Below are positions 10,101 to 19,528 of a DNA stretch of 64,000 bases, in pieces. Below the pieces are notes generated by a model. It was not told where the DNA came from, did not search any database, and was given only the letters and a program-made list of their open reading frames with translations. A program made the position numbers and the translations under genes. The DNA comes from Paenibacillus dendritiformis (GTDB lineage Bacteria; Bacillota; Bacilli; Paenibacillales; Paenibacillaceae), in assembly GCF_021654795.1 (NCBI RefSeq), contig NZ_AP025344.1, positions 868,001-932,000 on the forward strand, read 5' to 3'. The number at the start of each line of letters is the position of its first letter. Position 1 is the stretch's first letter.

Positions 10101-13100
10101 TGGGCGGCCATTCCCTGCTTGCCGGACGAGTCATCCTCCGCATACGCGAGTCGTTGGGCGCTGAATTGAGCATTGGCAGCCTCTTCGAAGAGCCTACGGT
10201 GGCGGGGCTTGTCCGGCGGCTGGATGATTCGCGGGAAGCCAGACCGGCTATCCAGCCGGACCGGAGAACGGAGGATATCCCGTTGTCCTTCGCCCAACGG
10301 CGATTGTGGTTCCTGTATCGCCTGGAAGGACCAGCCCCGACTTATAATATCCCGCTGGCCGCCCGCTTGTCCGGCGAACTGAATATCCGGGCGTTGGAGG
10401 CCGCGCTCGGCGATGTGGCGGCACGGCATGAGACGCTGCGCACCGTGTTCCCTGATGAGGCGTCCGGCGCCTCGCGCCAGTTGATTCTGGACGCCGGCGA
10501 GGCGCGCCCTGGGCTAATCTGGACCAGGACCAGCGAAGCGGAGCTGCCTGAACGGCTCCAGGAAGCCGTTCGCTACCGCTTCCGGCTGTCGGACGAGCCC
10601 TCGCTTCGGGCGGAATTGTTCGAGCTTGGTCCGAATGAATATGTGCTGCTGTTGCTCCTGCATCATATCGCCGGGGACGGATGGTCGCTGTCTCCGTTAA
10701 CGCGCGATCTGTCCGCCGCCTATGCGGCTCGCTGCCGGGGCGAGCATCCCGCATGGCCGCCGTTGCCGGTTCAATATGCGGACTACGCTATCTGGCAGGA
10801 GCGCTTGCTGGGAAGCGGCGGCGATCCCGGCAGCCTGATGACCCGCCAGCTTGAGTTCTGGACGCGGACGCTTGCAGGCTTGCCGGAGCAGCTTGAGCTG
10901 CCGGCCGATTATCCGCGTCCGGCAGCGGCAAGCCATCAAGGCGGCACCGTCCATTTCCATATTCATAAGGAGCTTCACGGCAGGCTCTTGGATCTCGCCC
11001 GCGCCGGGAAGGCAAGCCTGTTCATGGTGCTGCAGGCCGCGCTGGCCATTCTCCTGACGCGGCTGGGGGCGGGGACGGATATTCCGATCGGCAGCCCGGT
11101 AACCGGGCGGAACGACGATGCGCTTGACGGTCTTGTCGGCTTGTTCATCAACACGCTGGTGCTTCGAACCGATACGTCAGGGGACCCCGGCTTCCGCGAA
11201 TTGCTTGCCCGGGTGCGCCAGGTGAATCTGGACGCGTATGCGCATCAGGATGTGCCGTTCGAGCGTCTGGTGGAAGCGGTGAACCCGGTTCGCTCCCGTT
11301 CCCGGCATCCGCTCTTTCAGATTATGCTCGTGCTGCAAAATACGCCGGCTCCCGAGCTCGATCTGCCGGGTGTGGATGCCCGCCTGCAATTAGAAAGCGC
11401 GGGGACGGCGAAGTTCGACCTGACCGTGGAGCTGCAGGAACGGCGCGATGCGAAGGGCGGGCCGGACGGCTTGGACGGAATCGTCGAATACAGCGCGGAT
11501 TTGTTCAAGCGCGGCACAGCCGAAGCGCTGGCCGCCCGCTATGTGCGCGTGCTGGAGTCGGCAGCCGCCGCGCCGGACAAGCCGATGGGCCAGCTTGATA
11601 TTTTGACGCCGGAAGAGCGGCGCCGCATTCTTACAGAATGGAGCGCTTCGGAAGCCGCCGCGCCGCCCCCGGCCGCCATTCCGGAGCTGTTCGAGGCGCA
11701 GGCCGGCCGTTCGCCCGGGGCGGCAGCTGTCGTTCATGACGGCCGCGCATTGAGCTATGAGGAATTGAACCGGCAGGCGAACCGGCTCGCGCATCTGCTC
11801 ATGGCAGAGGGGGTAGGTCCCGAACAGCTCGTGGCGTTGGCCTTGCCCCGGTCTCTCGAGATGGTAGTCGGCATATTGGCCGTGCTGAAGGCAGGCGCCG
11901 CCTACCTTCCGCTCGATCCGGATTATCCCGCCGAGCGGATCGCATATATGCTGGAGGACGGAGCTCCTGTCTGTATGGTGACGATCGCTGAAGTGTCATC
12001 CGGTCTGCCAGACACTGGAGGCCTCCCGCGGATCGTGCTGGATGAGACCGCTGTCCGGGAGCGGCTGCGGCAGCAATCCTCTGCCAATCCAAGCGATCGG
12101 GAACGCCGCAGGCCGCTGTCTCCGCTCAGTCCGGCTTATATCATCTATACGTCAGGCTCTACGGGCAAGCCCAAAGGGGTCGTTATCCCGCACCAAAATG
12201 TCGTGCGCTTGTTCGCGTCCACCATGCACTGGTTCCGCTTCGGAGCGGAGGACGTATGGACCCTGTTTCATTCGTACGCGTTCGATTTTTCGGTGTGGGA
12301 GATCTGGGGCGCGCTTCTGCATGGAGGGCGTCTCGTCGTGGTGCCTCATGCGGTAAGCCGATCGCCGCGCGAATTTCTGCGCTTGCTTGCCCAAGAGGGC
12401 GTGACCGTCCTGAATCAGACACCGTCTGCCTTCTATCAATTGATGCAGGCCGATCGGGAACAACCCGATCTGGGACAGGCGCTTGGGCTGCGGTATGTCA
12501 TTTTCGGAGGCGAAGCTTTGGAGCCGGCCCGGCTGGAGGACTGGTATCGCCGCCATCCGGATCATGCTCCGAGATTGATTAACATGTACGGCATTACGGA
12601 GACGACCGTGCATGTCAGCTACAAGGAGCTGGATCGGGATAGTGCCGCCTCGGGAGCCAACAGCTTCATCGGCGGGCCGATACCGGATCTGCGAGTGTAT
12701 GTGCTCGACAAGGCGCTGCAGCCGGCTCCGCCCGGAACGGCGGGGGAGATGTATGTGGCCGGCGCCGGGCTGGCCCGCGGCTACTGGGGCCGGCCGGGCT
12801 TGACGGCAGAACGGTTCGTCGCCGATCCGTTCGGCCCGCCGGGCAGCCGAATGTACCGCACCGGGGATGTGGCGAAATGGCTCGCCGACGGCACGCTGGA
12901 TTATCTGGGCCGCGCCGATCATCAGGTGAAGATTCGGGGCTTCCGCATCGAACCGGGGGAGATCCAAGCCGTGCTTGCCCGTCATCCCGAGGTCGCCCAG
13001 GCGGCCGTCGTGGTGCGCGAGGATCGGCCGGGAGACAAGCGGCTGGCCGCTTATGTGGTGTTCGCCGCGGGCGCAACCCTGGAGCCGTCCGAATTGCGCC

Positions 13101-14311
13101 GCTATGCAGCTTCCATACTGCCCGATTACATGGTTCCGTCCGCGATTATCGCCATCGACTCGCTGCCGCTCACTCCGAACGGCAAGCTGGATCGGCAGGC
13201 GCTGCCGGCGCCAGAGCTCTCTCTGGATCTGGACGGCCGCAATCCGAGAACGCCGCAGGAGGAGGTGCTGTGCGATCTGTTCGCCGAAGTGCTCGGGGTG
13301 CGGCGCGTTGGGATCGACGACAGTTTCTTCGAGCTGGGCGGCCATTCGCTGCTGGCGGTGCGCCTTATCACCCGCATCCGCGAAGCGCTGGGACGGGAGG
13401 CGGGCATAGGCAGCCTCTTCGAAGCCCCGACGGTGGCCGGGCTTGCGGAGCGGCTTGATATGGACGGGGGAGCCAGCGCCCTGCAGGTGCTGCTGCCGCT
13501 CCGGACCCATGGCGGGCAACTTCCGCTCTTCTGCGTGCATCCTGCGGGCGGGCTGAGCTGGTGCTACGCCGGACTGATGAAGCATCTCGGCATGGATTAT
13601 CCGATCTACGGACTGCAGGCCCGCGGCATCGCGCAAGCGGAAGAGCTGCCGAAGACGCTGGAGGAGATGACGGCTGATTATATCGAAGCCGTTCGCTCGA
13701 TTCAGCCCCATGGTCCTTATCGCCTTCTGGGCTGGTCGTTTGGGGGAAATGTCGCGCATGCGATGGCGGTGCAGCTCCAGGAAGCAGGGGAAGAAGTCTC
13801 GTTTTTGGCTATGCTTGACGCTTATCCGAGCCATTATCTCCCGATTCGGGGAGAACCGGATGAAGAGGAGGCGTTGACCGCGCTGCTTGCCTTGGGCGGC
13901 TACGACAAGGACAGCATTGGCGGCGTTCCGCTTACGGTCGCGAACGCGATCGAGATTCTTCGCAGCGACAGCAGCGCTTTGGCTACGCTTGACGAAGCCG
14001 CCATTCTGAATTTGAAAAAAACGTATGAAAACTCGGTCCGTCTTCTGGGAGCCTATACTCCGCGGCGATTCGAGGGGGATCTTCTGTTCTTCCGCTCGAC
14101 GATCATACCGGATTGGTTCGATCCGATTGAACCGGAGATGTGGATTCCCTATATCGGCGGACGGATCGAGCGGCATGATATCGCCTGCCGGCATAAGGAC
14201 CTGTGTCAGCCGGGACCGCTTGCCGAGATCGGCGCGGCTCTTTTGGCCAAGCTGAAATCCGCGAACGGCGCGGCCATGAGACAAGATGGGAGGGAGCTAA
14301 TCCATGAGTAA
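7103..14311 (+). CDS. dhbF: Dimodular siderophore NRPS (C-A-PCP-C-A-PCP-TE)
   Basis: 2402 residues, matching DhbF size. Domains: C1 (about 10-430; HHIVIDG at His139-140), A1 (about 455-950; [18 protein letters not shown]), PCP1 (GGHSLLAG, Ser1004), C2 (about 1055-1480; HHIAGDG at His1187), A2 (about 1510-2010; SGSTGKPKG), PCP2 (GGHSLLAV, Ser2082) and a C-terminal thioesterase (GWSFGG, Ser2212). Manual reading of the A2 pocket gives D-F-W-N-I-G-M-V-H, the known Thr code. A1 reads D-I-M-Q-I-G-Q-I-Y, partly Gly-like. The enzyme should join 2,3-dihydroxybenzoate, a small amino acid and Thr, then cyclise three units through the TE. ATG 7103 has AGGAGG eight bases upstream; ATG 7097 is too close. 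Confidence 0.95.
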   Translation: MNNRDQDRWLLSGAQSGIWFAQQLDPDNPIFNAGEYIDIRGPVDPERFETAVRQAVMEAEALHARFGEDRDGPWQTIVPSSDWTMHRVDVSGEKDPHAAAEAWMKRDLAQPVDLGRGPLFTEALLKLAPDRFYWYQRIHHIVIDGYGYSLLTRRTAQIYTALAQEMPIGEGAFGSWRSVLEEDAAYRASDRLERDRQFWLARFADHPEAASLGDRARRTSRSFLRQSAELSPSVMDGWQAAANGMGACWPDAVMAAAAVYMHRLTGTDDIILGVPMMCRLGSAALRVPGMVMNLLPLRAAVRPDMSVNELVRQISEKMREIRRHQNYRHQDLRRDLKLVGDNRRLFGPLINIMPFIEELNFAGCRGKVHNLAAGPVDDLTIHVYAGSGGSGPRIDFDANPAVYDAGELSAHRRRFLHALDKLAASEPGQPIGRLELLLPEERLQVLERWNDTAHALAQWSVPALFEEQAASTPDAVAAVFEDTALRYADLNARANRLAHWLIAHGAGPDRIVALALPRSLEMVVAILAVHKAGAAYLPLDPDYPSARIAYMLNDAAPMCLITVRKAASRLPGSGSIPKLLFDEPAAMERLEQQSEGNPTDADRLCPLSPLHPSYVIYTSGSTGRPKGVLLTFGGLANLLLCMRERFAPDGRDRLLSVTTISFDISVMEVLLPLTTGASIDIAPKETILDPQALARKIKDTGATMMQATPTLWQALAACHSGSFGGLTAITGGEALPIGLKLALQELDCEVNNQYGPTETTIYSTAALLGPERTGKPSIGGPIWNTRLYVLDSSLQPVPPGAAGELYIAGAGLARGYLGRPDLTAERFVADPFGPPGTRMYRTGDLARWLADGTIDYLGRADHQIKLRGFRIETGEIEDLLARHAGVAQAAAIVREDRPGERRLVAYVVPASSSGIDPVELRSYVASQLPDYMVPAAIVTLDAMPLTPNKKLDRKALPVPDAGCTAAGRGPRTPQEEMLCALFAEALGVPRVGIDDDFFALGGHSLLAGRVILRIRESLGAELSIGSLFEEPTVAGLVRRLDDSREARPAIQPDRRTEDIPLSFAQRRLWFLYRLEGPAPTYNIPLAARLSGELNIRALEAALGDVAARHETLRTVFPDEASGASRQLILDAGEARPGLIWTRTSEAELPERLQEAVRYRFRLSDEPSLRAELFELGPNEYVLLLLLHHIAGDGWSLSPLTRDLSAAYAARCRGEHPAWPPLPVQYADYAIWQERLLGSGGDPGSLMTRQLEFWTRTLAGLPEQLELPADYPRPAAASHQGGTVHFHIHKELHGRLLDLARAGKASLFMVLQAALAILLTRLGAGTDIPIGSPVTGRNDDALDGLVGLFINTLVLRTDTSGDPGFRELLARVRQVNLDAYAHQDVPFERLVEAVNPVRSRSRHPLFQIMLVLQNTPAPELDLPGVDARLQLESAGTAKFDLTVELQERRDAKGGPDGLDGIVEYSADLFKRGTAEALAARYVRVLESAAAAPDKPMGQLDILTPEERRRILTEWSASEAAAPPPAAIPELFEAQAGRSPGAAAVVHDGRALSYEELNRQANRLAHLLMAEGVGPEQLVALALPRSLEMVVGILAVLKAGAAYLPLDPDYPAERIAYMLEDGAPVCMVTIAEVSSGLPDTGGLPRIVLDETAVRERLRQQSSANPSDRERRRPLSPLSPAYIIYTSGSTGKPKGVVIPHQNVVRLFASTMHWFRFGAEDVWTLFHSYAFDFSVWEIWGALLHGGRLVVVPHAVSRSPREFLRLLAQEGVTVLNQTPSAFYQLMQADREQPDLGQALGLRYVIFGGEALEPARLEDWYRRHPDHAPRLINMYGITETTVHVSYKELDRDSAASGANSFIGGPIPDLRVYVLDKALQPAPPGTAGEMYVAGAGLARGYWGRPGLTAERFVADPFGPPGSRMYRTGDVAKWLADGTLDYLGRADHQVKIRGFRIEPGEIQAVLARHPEVAQAAVVVREDRPGDKRLAAYVVFAAGATLEPSELRRYAASILPDYMVPSAIIAIDSLPLTPNGKLDRQALPAPELSLDLDGRNPRTPQEEVLCDLFAEVLGVRRVGIDDSFFELGGHSLLAVRLITRIREALGREAGIGSLFEAPTVAGLAERLDMDGGASALQVLLPLRTHGGQLPLFCVHPAGGLSWCYAGLMKHLGMDYPIYGLQARGIAQAEELPKTLEEMTADYIEAVRSIQPHGPYRLLGWSFGGNVAHAMAVQLQEAGEEVSFLAMLDAYPSHYLPIRGEPDEEEALTALLALGGYDKDSIGGVPLTVANAIEILRSDSSALATLDEAAILNLKKTYENSVRLLGAYTPRRFEGDLLFFRSTIIPDWFDPIEPEMWIPYIGGRIERHDIACRHKDLCQPGPLAEIGAALLAKLKSANGAAMRQDGRELIHE

Positions 14312-14534
14312 TCCTTTTGAGCAAGCGGACGGAGCTTTTCTGGTGCTGATCAATGAGGAGGGGCAGTATTCGCTCTGGCCGGCCTTTGGTGCGGTGCCGG
14401 ATGGATGGAGTACGGTTCTGGGCCCGGTTACGCGACAAGGGTGCTTAGACTATATCAACCTGCATTGGACCGATTTGCGGCCCCGCAGCTTATGCGAGTC
14501 TGCATCGGATCTTGTTCATGGAACGCAGCGATGA
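14304..14534 (+). CDS. MbtH-like NRPS activator
   Basis: A 76-residue protein with the MbtH signature: N-terminal [24 protein letters not shown], then PDGW and a C-terminal [11 protein letters not shown]. MbtH-like proteins bind adenylation domains and are needed for their solubility or activity, so the partner here is DhbF. It overlaps the dhbF stop by eight bases and its own stop overlaps the ATG of the exporter gene, showing translational coupling on both sides. Confidence 0.95.
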   Translation: MSNPFEQADGAFLVLINEEGQYSLWPAFGAVPDGWSTVLGPVTRQGCLDYINLHWTDLRPRSLCESASDLVHGTQR

Positions 14535-15961
14535 CGAAAGGGTTGAATCCGAAGACGGCCGTCTGTATCGTCTACGTGGCGGCCATGTTCACGGTGGCTA
14601 TGGACGCCACCGTCCTCAACGTGGCGCTGCAGACGATCAGCCAGGAGCTGCGCGTGCCTCCGGCCGCGTCGGGAGTGCTGAATGTCGGCTACCTGGTAAG
14701 CCTCGCTGTCGTCCTGCCGGCCGCGGGGTGGTTAGGCGACAAGTGGGGGACCAAGCGCGCCTTTTTGCTCGCGCTCGCCTTGTTCACGGGAGCCTCGGTC
14801 TTATGCGGCTTCGCCGAGAGTTTGACGGCGTTGACCGTGTTTCGGGTCATACAGGGTATCGGCGGCGGCTTGCTTACTCCGATCGGAATGGCGTTGCTGT
14901 TCCGCATGTTTCCCCCGCAGGAGAGGGCCAAGGTCTCACGGGCGCTCGTTCTCCCGATTGCGGTTGCTCCCGCGGTCGGGCCCATCCTTAGCGGGCTGCT
15001 AATTGAACATCTTTCGTGGCGCTGGATATTTTACGTTCATTTGCCGATCGGAATTCCCGCTTTGCTGTTCGGAATCGTCTTTTTGAAGGAGCATCGGGAA
15101 CATGAGGCGGGACGCCTCGATGTTCGGGGCCTCCTCCTGTCGGCGCCGGGCCTGGCTCTGTTGATGTATGCCCTCAGCCAAGGCCCTGTGCAGGGCTGGG
15201 GTTCTCCCGCGATCTTGGCAACGGGGGGAGCGGGCCTTGTCCTCATCGCCGCCCTTGTCGTCGTCGAACTGCGGGTGAAGCAGCCACTGCTTGATCTGCG
15301 GCTGTTGGGCGACCGCCTGTTCCGCACGGCAGGCCTCGTCGCCATGTTCTCCGCAGCGGGCTTGCTCGGCATGCTGTACGTGTTCCCGTTAATGTACCAG
15401 AATGCGCTGCATGCTTCGGCCCTCGACACCGGGTTGTCGACCTTCCCGGAGGCGCTTGGCCTTATGCTTGCTTCTCAGCTTGTGCCCTGGACCTATCCGA
15501 GGCTGGGCCCGAAGCGCGTCATGGTTCTGGGGCTGTTGTGCACGGCGGTTTTCTTCGTCATGCTGAGCATGGTCGGCCCCCATACGAATCCCTGGCTGAT
15601 TCGAAGCCTGCTGTTCGGTGTCGGCGTCTTTTTGGGCCATACGGTCGGCGCCGTTCAGATAGCGGCTTTTGCCAACATTCCGCCTGCATCGATGGCCCGG
15701 GCGTCGACCTGGTTCACCGTCCAGAACCGGCTGGGGCCGGCCATAGGCTTGGCGGTTCTGTCCGGCATTCTTGCCGTGGCGGGAACCCGCACGATAAATG
15801 CCGCCGGAGGAACCGAGCCTACTGTTATGGCGTACCGTGCCGCTCTGCTCGGGGCCGCAGGCTTCCTGCTTATGGGCCTTTGCTGTGCGCTTCGGATTCG
15901 CGACAGCGACGCCGCTGCCACCGTGGCGAAGCAGCCCCCGTGGCGAAGCAGCCCCCGGTGA
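14531..15961 (+). CDS. MFS multidrug/siderophore exporter (DHA2 family)
   Basis: 476 residues with many hydrophobic helices, probably 14, of the EmrB/QacA drug:H+ antiporter type. Helix 1 carries [10 protein letters not shown] (the D-x-T-x-VNVAL signature) and loop 2-3 carries [13 protein letters not shown]. As the last gene of the siderophore operon it is the likely exporter of the finished catechol siderophore, the role YmfD plays for bacillibactin. The start overlaps the stop of the MbtH-like gene (ATGA at 14531) and has no strong ribosome site of its own, consistent with coupling. The C-terminus contains a short near-repeat encoding AKQPPW/AKQPP. Confidence 0.85.
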   Translation: MTKGLNPKTAVCIVYVAAMFTVAMDATVLNVALQTISQELRVPPAASGVLNVGYLVSLAVVLPAAGWLGDKWGTKRAFLLALALFTGASVLCGFAESLTALTVFRVIQGIGGGLLTPIGMALLFRMFPPQERAKVSRALVLPIAVAPAVGPILSGLLIEHLSWRWIFYVHLPIGIPALLFGIVFLKEHREHEAGRLDVRGLLLSAPGLALLMYALSQGPVQGWGSPAILATGGAGLVLIAALVVVELRVKQPLLDLRLLGDRLFRTAGLVAMFSAAGLLGMLYVFPLMYQNALHASALDTGLSTFPEALGLMLASQLVPWTYPRLGPKRVMVLGLLCTAVFFVMLSMVGPHTNPWLIRSLLFGVGVFLGHTVGAVQIAAFANIPPASMARASTWFTVQNRLGPAIGLAVLSGILAVAGTRTINAAGGTEPTVMAYRAALLGAAGFLLMGLCCALRIRDSDAAATVAKQPPWRSSPR

Positions 15962-16088
15962 AGCCGGATAGGGAAAAATCGGTTCAAACGTGAAATGAAG
16001 CGGGAGATCACGCCGCAGTAGGACGGTGAAGGGCGGTACGATTCTTCCATGGAAGGCATCTGCGGCAAACCGATCTACAAACTCAAAC

Positions 16089-16126
16089 AGACCTTGGTTC
16101 AGTACGCTGAACTGAGGTCTTATTTT
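16089..16126 (+). terminator. Rho-independent terminator of the siderophore operon
   Basis: A 14-base-pair stem (16089-16102 with 16107-16120, two G-U pairs) is closed by the stable tetraloop TACG and followed by TATTTT. It is the only clear element in the 411-base gap 15962-16372. The rest of that gap shows no gene. A weaker CCGC/GCGG hairpin followed by T7 lies near 16160-16195. Confidence 0.8.
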
Positions 16127-16372
16127 CGTTGTCTGGATGGCTCGTCCCCCTTATGCATATGAAATTACCGCATTTCAAAGCGGACTGAACTTATTTTTTT
16201 ACGCCACCCGGTTGTACTTATCCCTTCCAGAACTCCTCTATATATGAAAGAACACATATCGCGCAGAGCGGCGCAGTCATCATAGCCGGGAGAGCCGCCG
16301 CGGGGGATACGCGCCGATTTTCCTTATCCCAATGATGATTCCGGCCTGCGCGGCCAAATTGGAGGAGGTGTA

Positions 16373-17464
16373 ATGATGATTCGATGTTCGCAATTCGACA
16401 AACCGATCGAGACCGTGCCCAATGTCGCCCCCCAGGTTCATGTGTACGGGAGAAAAAGCGGAACGACCCGCTTCTTCCTCTCGGACAATCCGGAGACGAT
16501 CAGCAGCGCCACGACGTCATTCACGAACGGCTTCGCCACGCTGTGGCATGATGCCGTCCGGGGAAGGAAGCGCGTGCACTACCGGCTCTTCGTCTGGCAT
16601 CTGAACCAGACGGGAGCTCCGATTACATTCGGCGTCACGGTCGAGAACGCATCCTGCGGCAGCCCGATACGCGTTCGCCAAGTCAAGCATTCCATCGGCG
16701 TGATGGCGGATTTCCCCGCACTCGGCAGATGCGCTGCCAAGGCGCTGCTTGGGCGCACGCTCGCCCCGCTCATTCCCGACGATCGCTCGATCCGCGGCGG
16801 ACAGACCGGGCTGGTGAAGGAGTGGCTCGTCCCCGACGGGGAACTCGTAGGCGGCGTGATGGAATTTACGCTGTCCAGCCCGAAGGAGCTTGATTACCGG
16901 GTGCGCACCGTGGCCGCCAATCGCCCGGGGGCTGACTTGAGGCTCAACCATACCCCGGTCGTGCCCGCCTATCGGACCGCCGAGGGCAAGTCGCATCCGC
17001 GCGGCTCGTGGGACTTCGCCGATATCGAAGGCTTCGCGGATCCGGCGTGTTCGCAGCCTGTCACGTATGTCGCCGGAAGCGGGTGCATGAGCTTCGCCAT
17101 CCATAACGGCGGCAACGATAATCTGATGGCGGCCGCTTCCAGCTATGATCCGGCGAATGCGGAAACGTCGAACAAGGGGCATTACGGCGTCATCTACAAG
17201 CTGAACCTGGCGCTGAGCAATCCGCATTCTCGCCGCAAGACGGTGACCGTCTACTTGACGGGACGCGGAGGGCCTTATGCGGGAGCCGTCCGCTGGAACC
17301 GGGGACGAACCTATGGCGTGCCCCGGCTATCGCCGGCCGTCCAAGCGGTCGAGGCCGCGACGGTCACCATTCCGGCCCGGCGCACGGTAACCTGCGCCGT
17401 ATATGCGTCGACCGCAGGCGCATACAGCACGCCGGCCGCAGTCTTATGCGTTACGCGCGAATAA
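16373..17464 (+). CDS. Unrecognised 363-residue protein
   Basis: A well-supported gene: GGAGGAGGTG lies just upstream, codon use matches the neighbours, and a terminator follows. The ATG at 16376 is an equally good start. I do not recognise the family. The sequence has no signal peptide or membrane segment, is rich in Arg, Gly, Thr and Val, and its pattern of short alternating strands suggests an all-beta protein. It has His/Asn-rich stretches (HYRLFVWHLNQ, FAIHNGGNDNLM) and several Cys. The C-terminal third (VTVYLTGRGGPYAGAVRWN, VTIPARRTVTCAVYASTAGAYS) looks like a beta-sandwich. It is monocistronic and is separated from the siderophore operon by that operon's terminator, so a link to iron is not shown. 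Confidence 0.75.
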   Translation: MMIRCSQFDKPIETVPNVAPQVHVYGRKSGTTRFFLSDNPETISSATTSFTNGFATLWHDAVRGRKRVHYRLFVWHLNQTGAPITFGVTVENASCGSPIRVRQVKHSIGVMADFPALGRCAAKALLGRTLAPLIPDDRSIRGGQTGLVKEWLVPDGELVGGVMEFTLSSPKELDYRVRTVAANRPGADLRLNHTPVVPAYRTAEGKSHPRGSWDFADIEGFADPACSQPVTYVAGSGCMSFAIHNGGNDNLMAAASSYDPANAETSNKGHYGVIYKLNLALSNPHSRRKTVTVYLTGRGGPYAGAVRWNRGRTYGVPRLSPAVQAVEAATVTIPARRTVTCAVYASTAGAYSTPAAVLCVTRE

Positions 17465-17477
17465 GATTCCAACATTG

Positions 17478-17507
17478 GCCCTGATCGCTGATCAGGGCGT
17501 TCTTTTG
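17478..17507 (+). terminator. Rho-independent terminator
   Basis: Perfect nine-base-pair stem GCCCTGATC/GATCAGGGC with loop GCT, followed by GTTCTTTT, 14 bases after the stop of the unrecognised gene. Confidence 0.85.
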
Positions 17508-17554
17508 CGGTAAGAATTAGAAGCTGAAAGCTGACAATAGCATGATCAGTATGA

Positions 17555-17731
17555 CGGGTTCCTTCTCATCGCAATCATGAATCTGAGAGAGAGACTGATT
17601 TTAAACAGGGACTGAAAATTAAAGGAATTAATTTAGTTGCCTCAAGTACGGAATTAGTTGTAGACATTGCTTGGTATATAGACGGTAAAGAATATAAGGG
17701 GTATAAAAAATATAATTTATTATGGGGATAA
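17555..17731 (+). pseudogene. C-terminal fragment of an unknown protein
   Basis: An open frame of about 58 codons ends at TAA 17729-17731 and has no start codon with a ribosome site. Its translation reads like real protein (QGLKIKGINLVASS, then VVDIAWYIDGKEYKGYKKYN) and is AT-rich, unlike the flanking GC-rich genes. It may be the tail of a lost accessory gene beside the orphan SUKH gene. A reverse-strand frame over the same bases has no ribosome site and is less protein-like. A hairpin lies at about 17752-17780. Confidence 0.35.
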
Positions 17732-17843
17732 AAAGCGGAAGCAATTTTCGGCGGCAGTGGGATTAAAAATCCCGCCGAACGAGGGATGGCGGCGGGAGCG
17801 GCGATTTTGTCAGCCCATATATACAAATTCTTTGTCAAGGTTT

Positions 17844-18509
17844 TCAAATCCAATTTCTTGATGTAAGGCCTCTTCCAACTAACGAAATCAGCCCCGATAA
17901 AGATAATTCGCTGCCATTCGGAATGTTGTATTTATAGTCAAACAAGTCCCGATTGTATATTTCTTCTATTTTGGCGACTTGGCGCTGGCTTAAATACGGT
18001 TTATGAGTTCTCAGCATATTAAATAAATTCGTTTTCAAATCGCCGTCTTCCGCTGCGCGTGAATACTCATCAATTTCAGCAACACACTCTAAGAGTTTCC
18101 GAAAAATAAAATCTTGCAGGTTTTTGGCCAATATACTCGCACTTTCACTATCGTGCGGAACCAATGTAACAGGAACATTTTCCCCACACTGTTTATCAAA
18201 TTGGAATACATATAAGTCACCTCCACCAGTCATCGCAAATGGAACAAATTGAAATTCAGGTTTTGTCGCTCTGTAATCTTCCGGGTCTTTTAACTCTTCC
18301 ATCTTTTCTACTATTTGATTAAATTCAAGAAGTTCAATGTCATTTGCGAATAACAACAGTGGCGGGTCGCTTTTGAATTTTTCCCAATAAGCAGCGTGCC
18401 AATTGGGTCCATATTCTCCCCAATCAAGCATTCCATCGTCGTACAGTCTTTTATACAATTCCGGGTATTTGACACCAAATCGCCGCTCTATTTGTTCTAT
18501 TTGATTCAT
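17844..18509 (-). CDS. SMI1/KNR4 (SUKH) family immunity-like protein
   Basis: 221 residues, on the minus strand. The N-terminal half has the SUKH pattern: IEQIERRFGVKYPELYKRLY, then FANDIELLEFNQIVEKMEEL, and the FVPFAMTGGGDLYVFQFDK core in which a buried Gly-Gly-Asp is typical. SUKH proteins are immunity proteins of polymorphic nuclease toxins. No toxin gene adjoins it, only a short AT-rich gene fragment downstream, so it looks like an orphan. Low GC compared with neighbours suggests transfer. Minus-strand TATAAT at about 18569-18574 may be its -10 element. Confidence 0.8.
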   Translation of the reverse strand: MNQIEQIERRFGVKYPELYKRLYDDGMLDWGEYGPNWHAAYWEKFKSDPPLLLFANDIELLEFNQIVEKMEELKDPEDYRATKPEFQFVPFAMTGGGDLYVFQFDKQCGENVPVTLVPHDSESASILAKNLQDFIFRKLLECVAEIDEYSRAAEDGDLKTNLFNMLRTHKPYLSQRQVAKIEEIYNRDLFDYKYNIPNGSELSLSGLISLVGRGLTSRNWI

Positions 18510-18830
18510 ATATTTTCTCCTTCAAAATATAAATAATGTTCGTGATCCCAATGTATGCTCACAGGATACATTATACAGGAAACCGAGCTGAATTGAGTAA
18601 TATTTTGGAAATTATCATTCGCAACAGCTCACAACGGGCAAGCGGCAAGCCTACCCGGTCAACATAATCTGGGCATGTGGATTTCCGTTATGCTTGTCAT
18701 GAATACAGACAGCGGACACATGCCAATTGAAACAAAATGCTCGTTGATTGTCGACGATCCGAGGCAGGGACTTCTCTTTCTAAATTGGGGGAGTAAGAGC
18801 TGGAGACGGAGGAGCTCCCAAGCCGGGACA
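18510..18830. other. Gap without a recognised gene
   Basis: No supported gene. A short frame from 18675 lacks a ribosome site and reads like antisense of non-coding sequence. The left end should hold the promoter of the minus-strand SUKH gene. The right end abuts the stop of the minus-strand Nudix gene. Confidence 0.5.
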
Positions 18831-19271
18831 TCATTCGTTCCGGCCGGAATATGCGGCAGCGCCGGGGCTGCGCAGAGCTTGAATCGCGGGCCAGGTGAAG
18901 GAGGCCAGATTATCCGGCAGCTCCGATAACGGGAACCAGCGCACAGCCCGCAGCGCTCCGCCTTGTTCGCGGTTGCTGGCTTCGCCCGAGATGACGCGGG
19001 TCTCGAAGATGACCGAGATCCAATGCTCGCCCCGCCCGGGATCGATCGTCTCGGCGGTGCAGAGCAGCCGCTTTACTTGGATGTGAAGCCCGACCTCTTC
19101 CATGACCTCGCGGACGGTCGCATCCTCCAGCGTCTCGTATAAGTCAACCTTGCCTCCGGGAATGCTCCATTTGTCCTTCTCCGGCTGGCGTCCCCGCAGC
19201 ACAAGCAGAATCTCGTTCGCTTCATTCATAATGACGGCGCCGACGCCGATTCTCGGTAAGGATGTTTCCAT
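18831..19271 (-). CDS. Nudix hydrolase
   Basis: 146 residues with the complete Nudix box GGKVDLYETLEDATVREVMEEVGL (about residues 38-61; Glu residues of REVMEE bind Mg2+). Family members hydrolyse nucleoside diphosphates linked to another group, often as house-cleaning enzymes. The N-terminal strand PRIGVGAVIMNEANEILLVLRG and the IPGGKV turn fit the ADP-ribose/MutT-like branch, but substrate cannot be told from sequence. It is transcribed divergently from htpG. Its ribosome site reads AGGAGAAC on the minus strand. Confidence 0.9.
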   Translation of the reverse strand: METSLPRIGVGAVIMNEANEILLVLRGRQPEKDKWSIPGGKVDLYETLEDATVREVMEEVGLHIQVKRLLCTAETIDPGRGEHWISVIFETRVISGEASNREQGGALRAVRWFPLSELPDNLASFTWPAIQALRSPGAAAYSGRNE

Positions 19272-19434
19272 ATTTGTTCTCCTATGAATCTTTATTTTGA
19301 GGGGCTTCGGAAGTGGCCTGCCTCGTGTTTACTATACCTCTATGCGTCCAAGCAGGCAAATGAAGAGACAGGTGCATGGAACAACTGCAAGCACCGTTGG
19401 AAAGGAGAAGTTGCTTCTCCAATGCTTGAACATA

Positions 19435-19464
19435 TTGACACCCAAATTTAGTATATGATATATA
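19435..19464 (+). promoter_or_regulatory. SigA-type promoter of htpG
   Basis: TTGACA (19435-19440) and TATATA (19459-19464) are separated by 18 bases. The predicted start of transcription, near 19471, lies right at the CIRCE element. Confidence 0.75.
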
Positions 19465-19474
19465 AAAGGGAGTG

Positions 19475-19501
19475 TTAGCACTCGTTTGTCTAGAGTGCTA
19501 A
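19475..19501 (+). promoter_or_regulatory. CIRCE operator (HrcA-binding site)
   Basis: TTAGCACTC, nine bases, GAGTGCTAA: a perfect match to the CIRCE inverted repeat. It sits between the promoter and the htpG ribosome site, so HrcA should repress htpG until heat shock. In Bacillus subtilis htpG is not in the HrcA regulon, so this control is different. Confidence 0.97.
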
Positions 19502-19528
19502 AAAAGTGTTGTCGAAAGGAGACCCATC

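Noticed and set aside
12152..14284. 710-codon minus-strand open frame over dhbF
   Set aside because: It mirrors the high-GC coding frame of the NRPS, has no ribosome site, and its translation is Arg/Pro/His-rich without any domain.
17575..17853. 92-codon minus-strand frame
   Set aside because: No ribosome site and poor protein character; the plus strand over the same bases reads more like a real gene fragment.
18675..18929. 84-codon plus-strand frame
   Set aside because: No ribosome site; overlaps the Nudix gene antisense and shows no recognisable motif.
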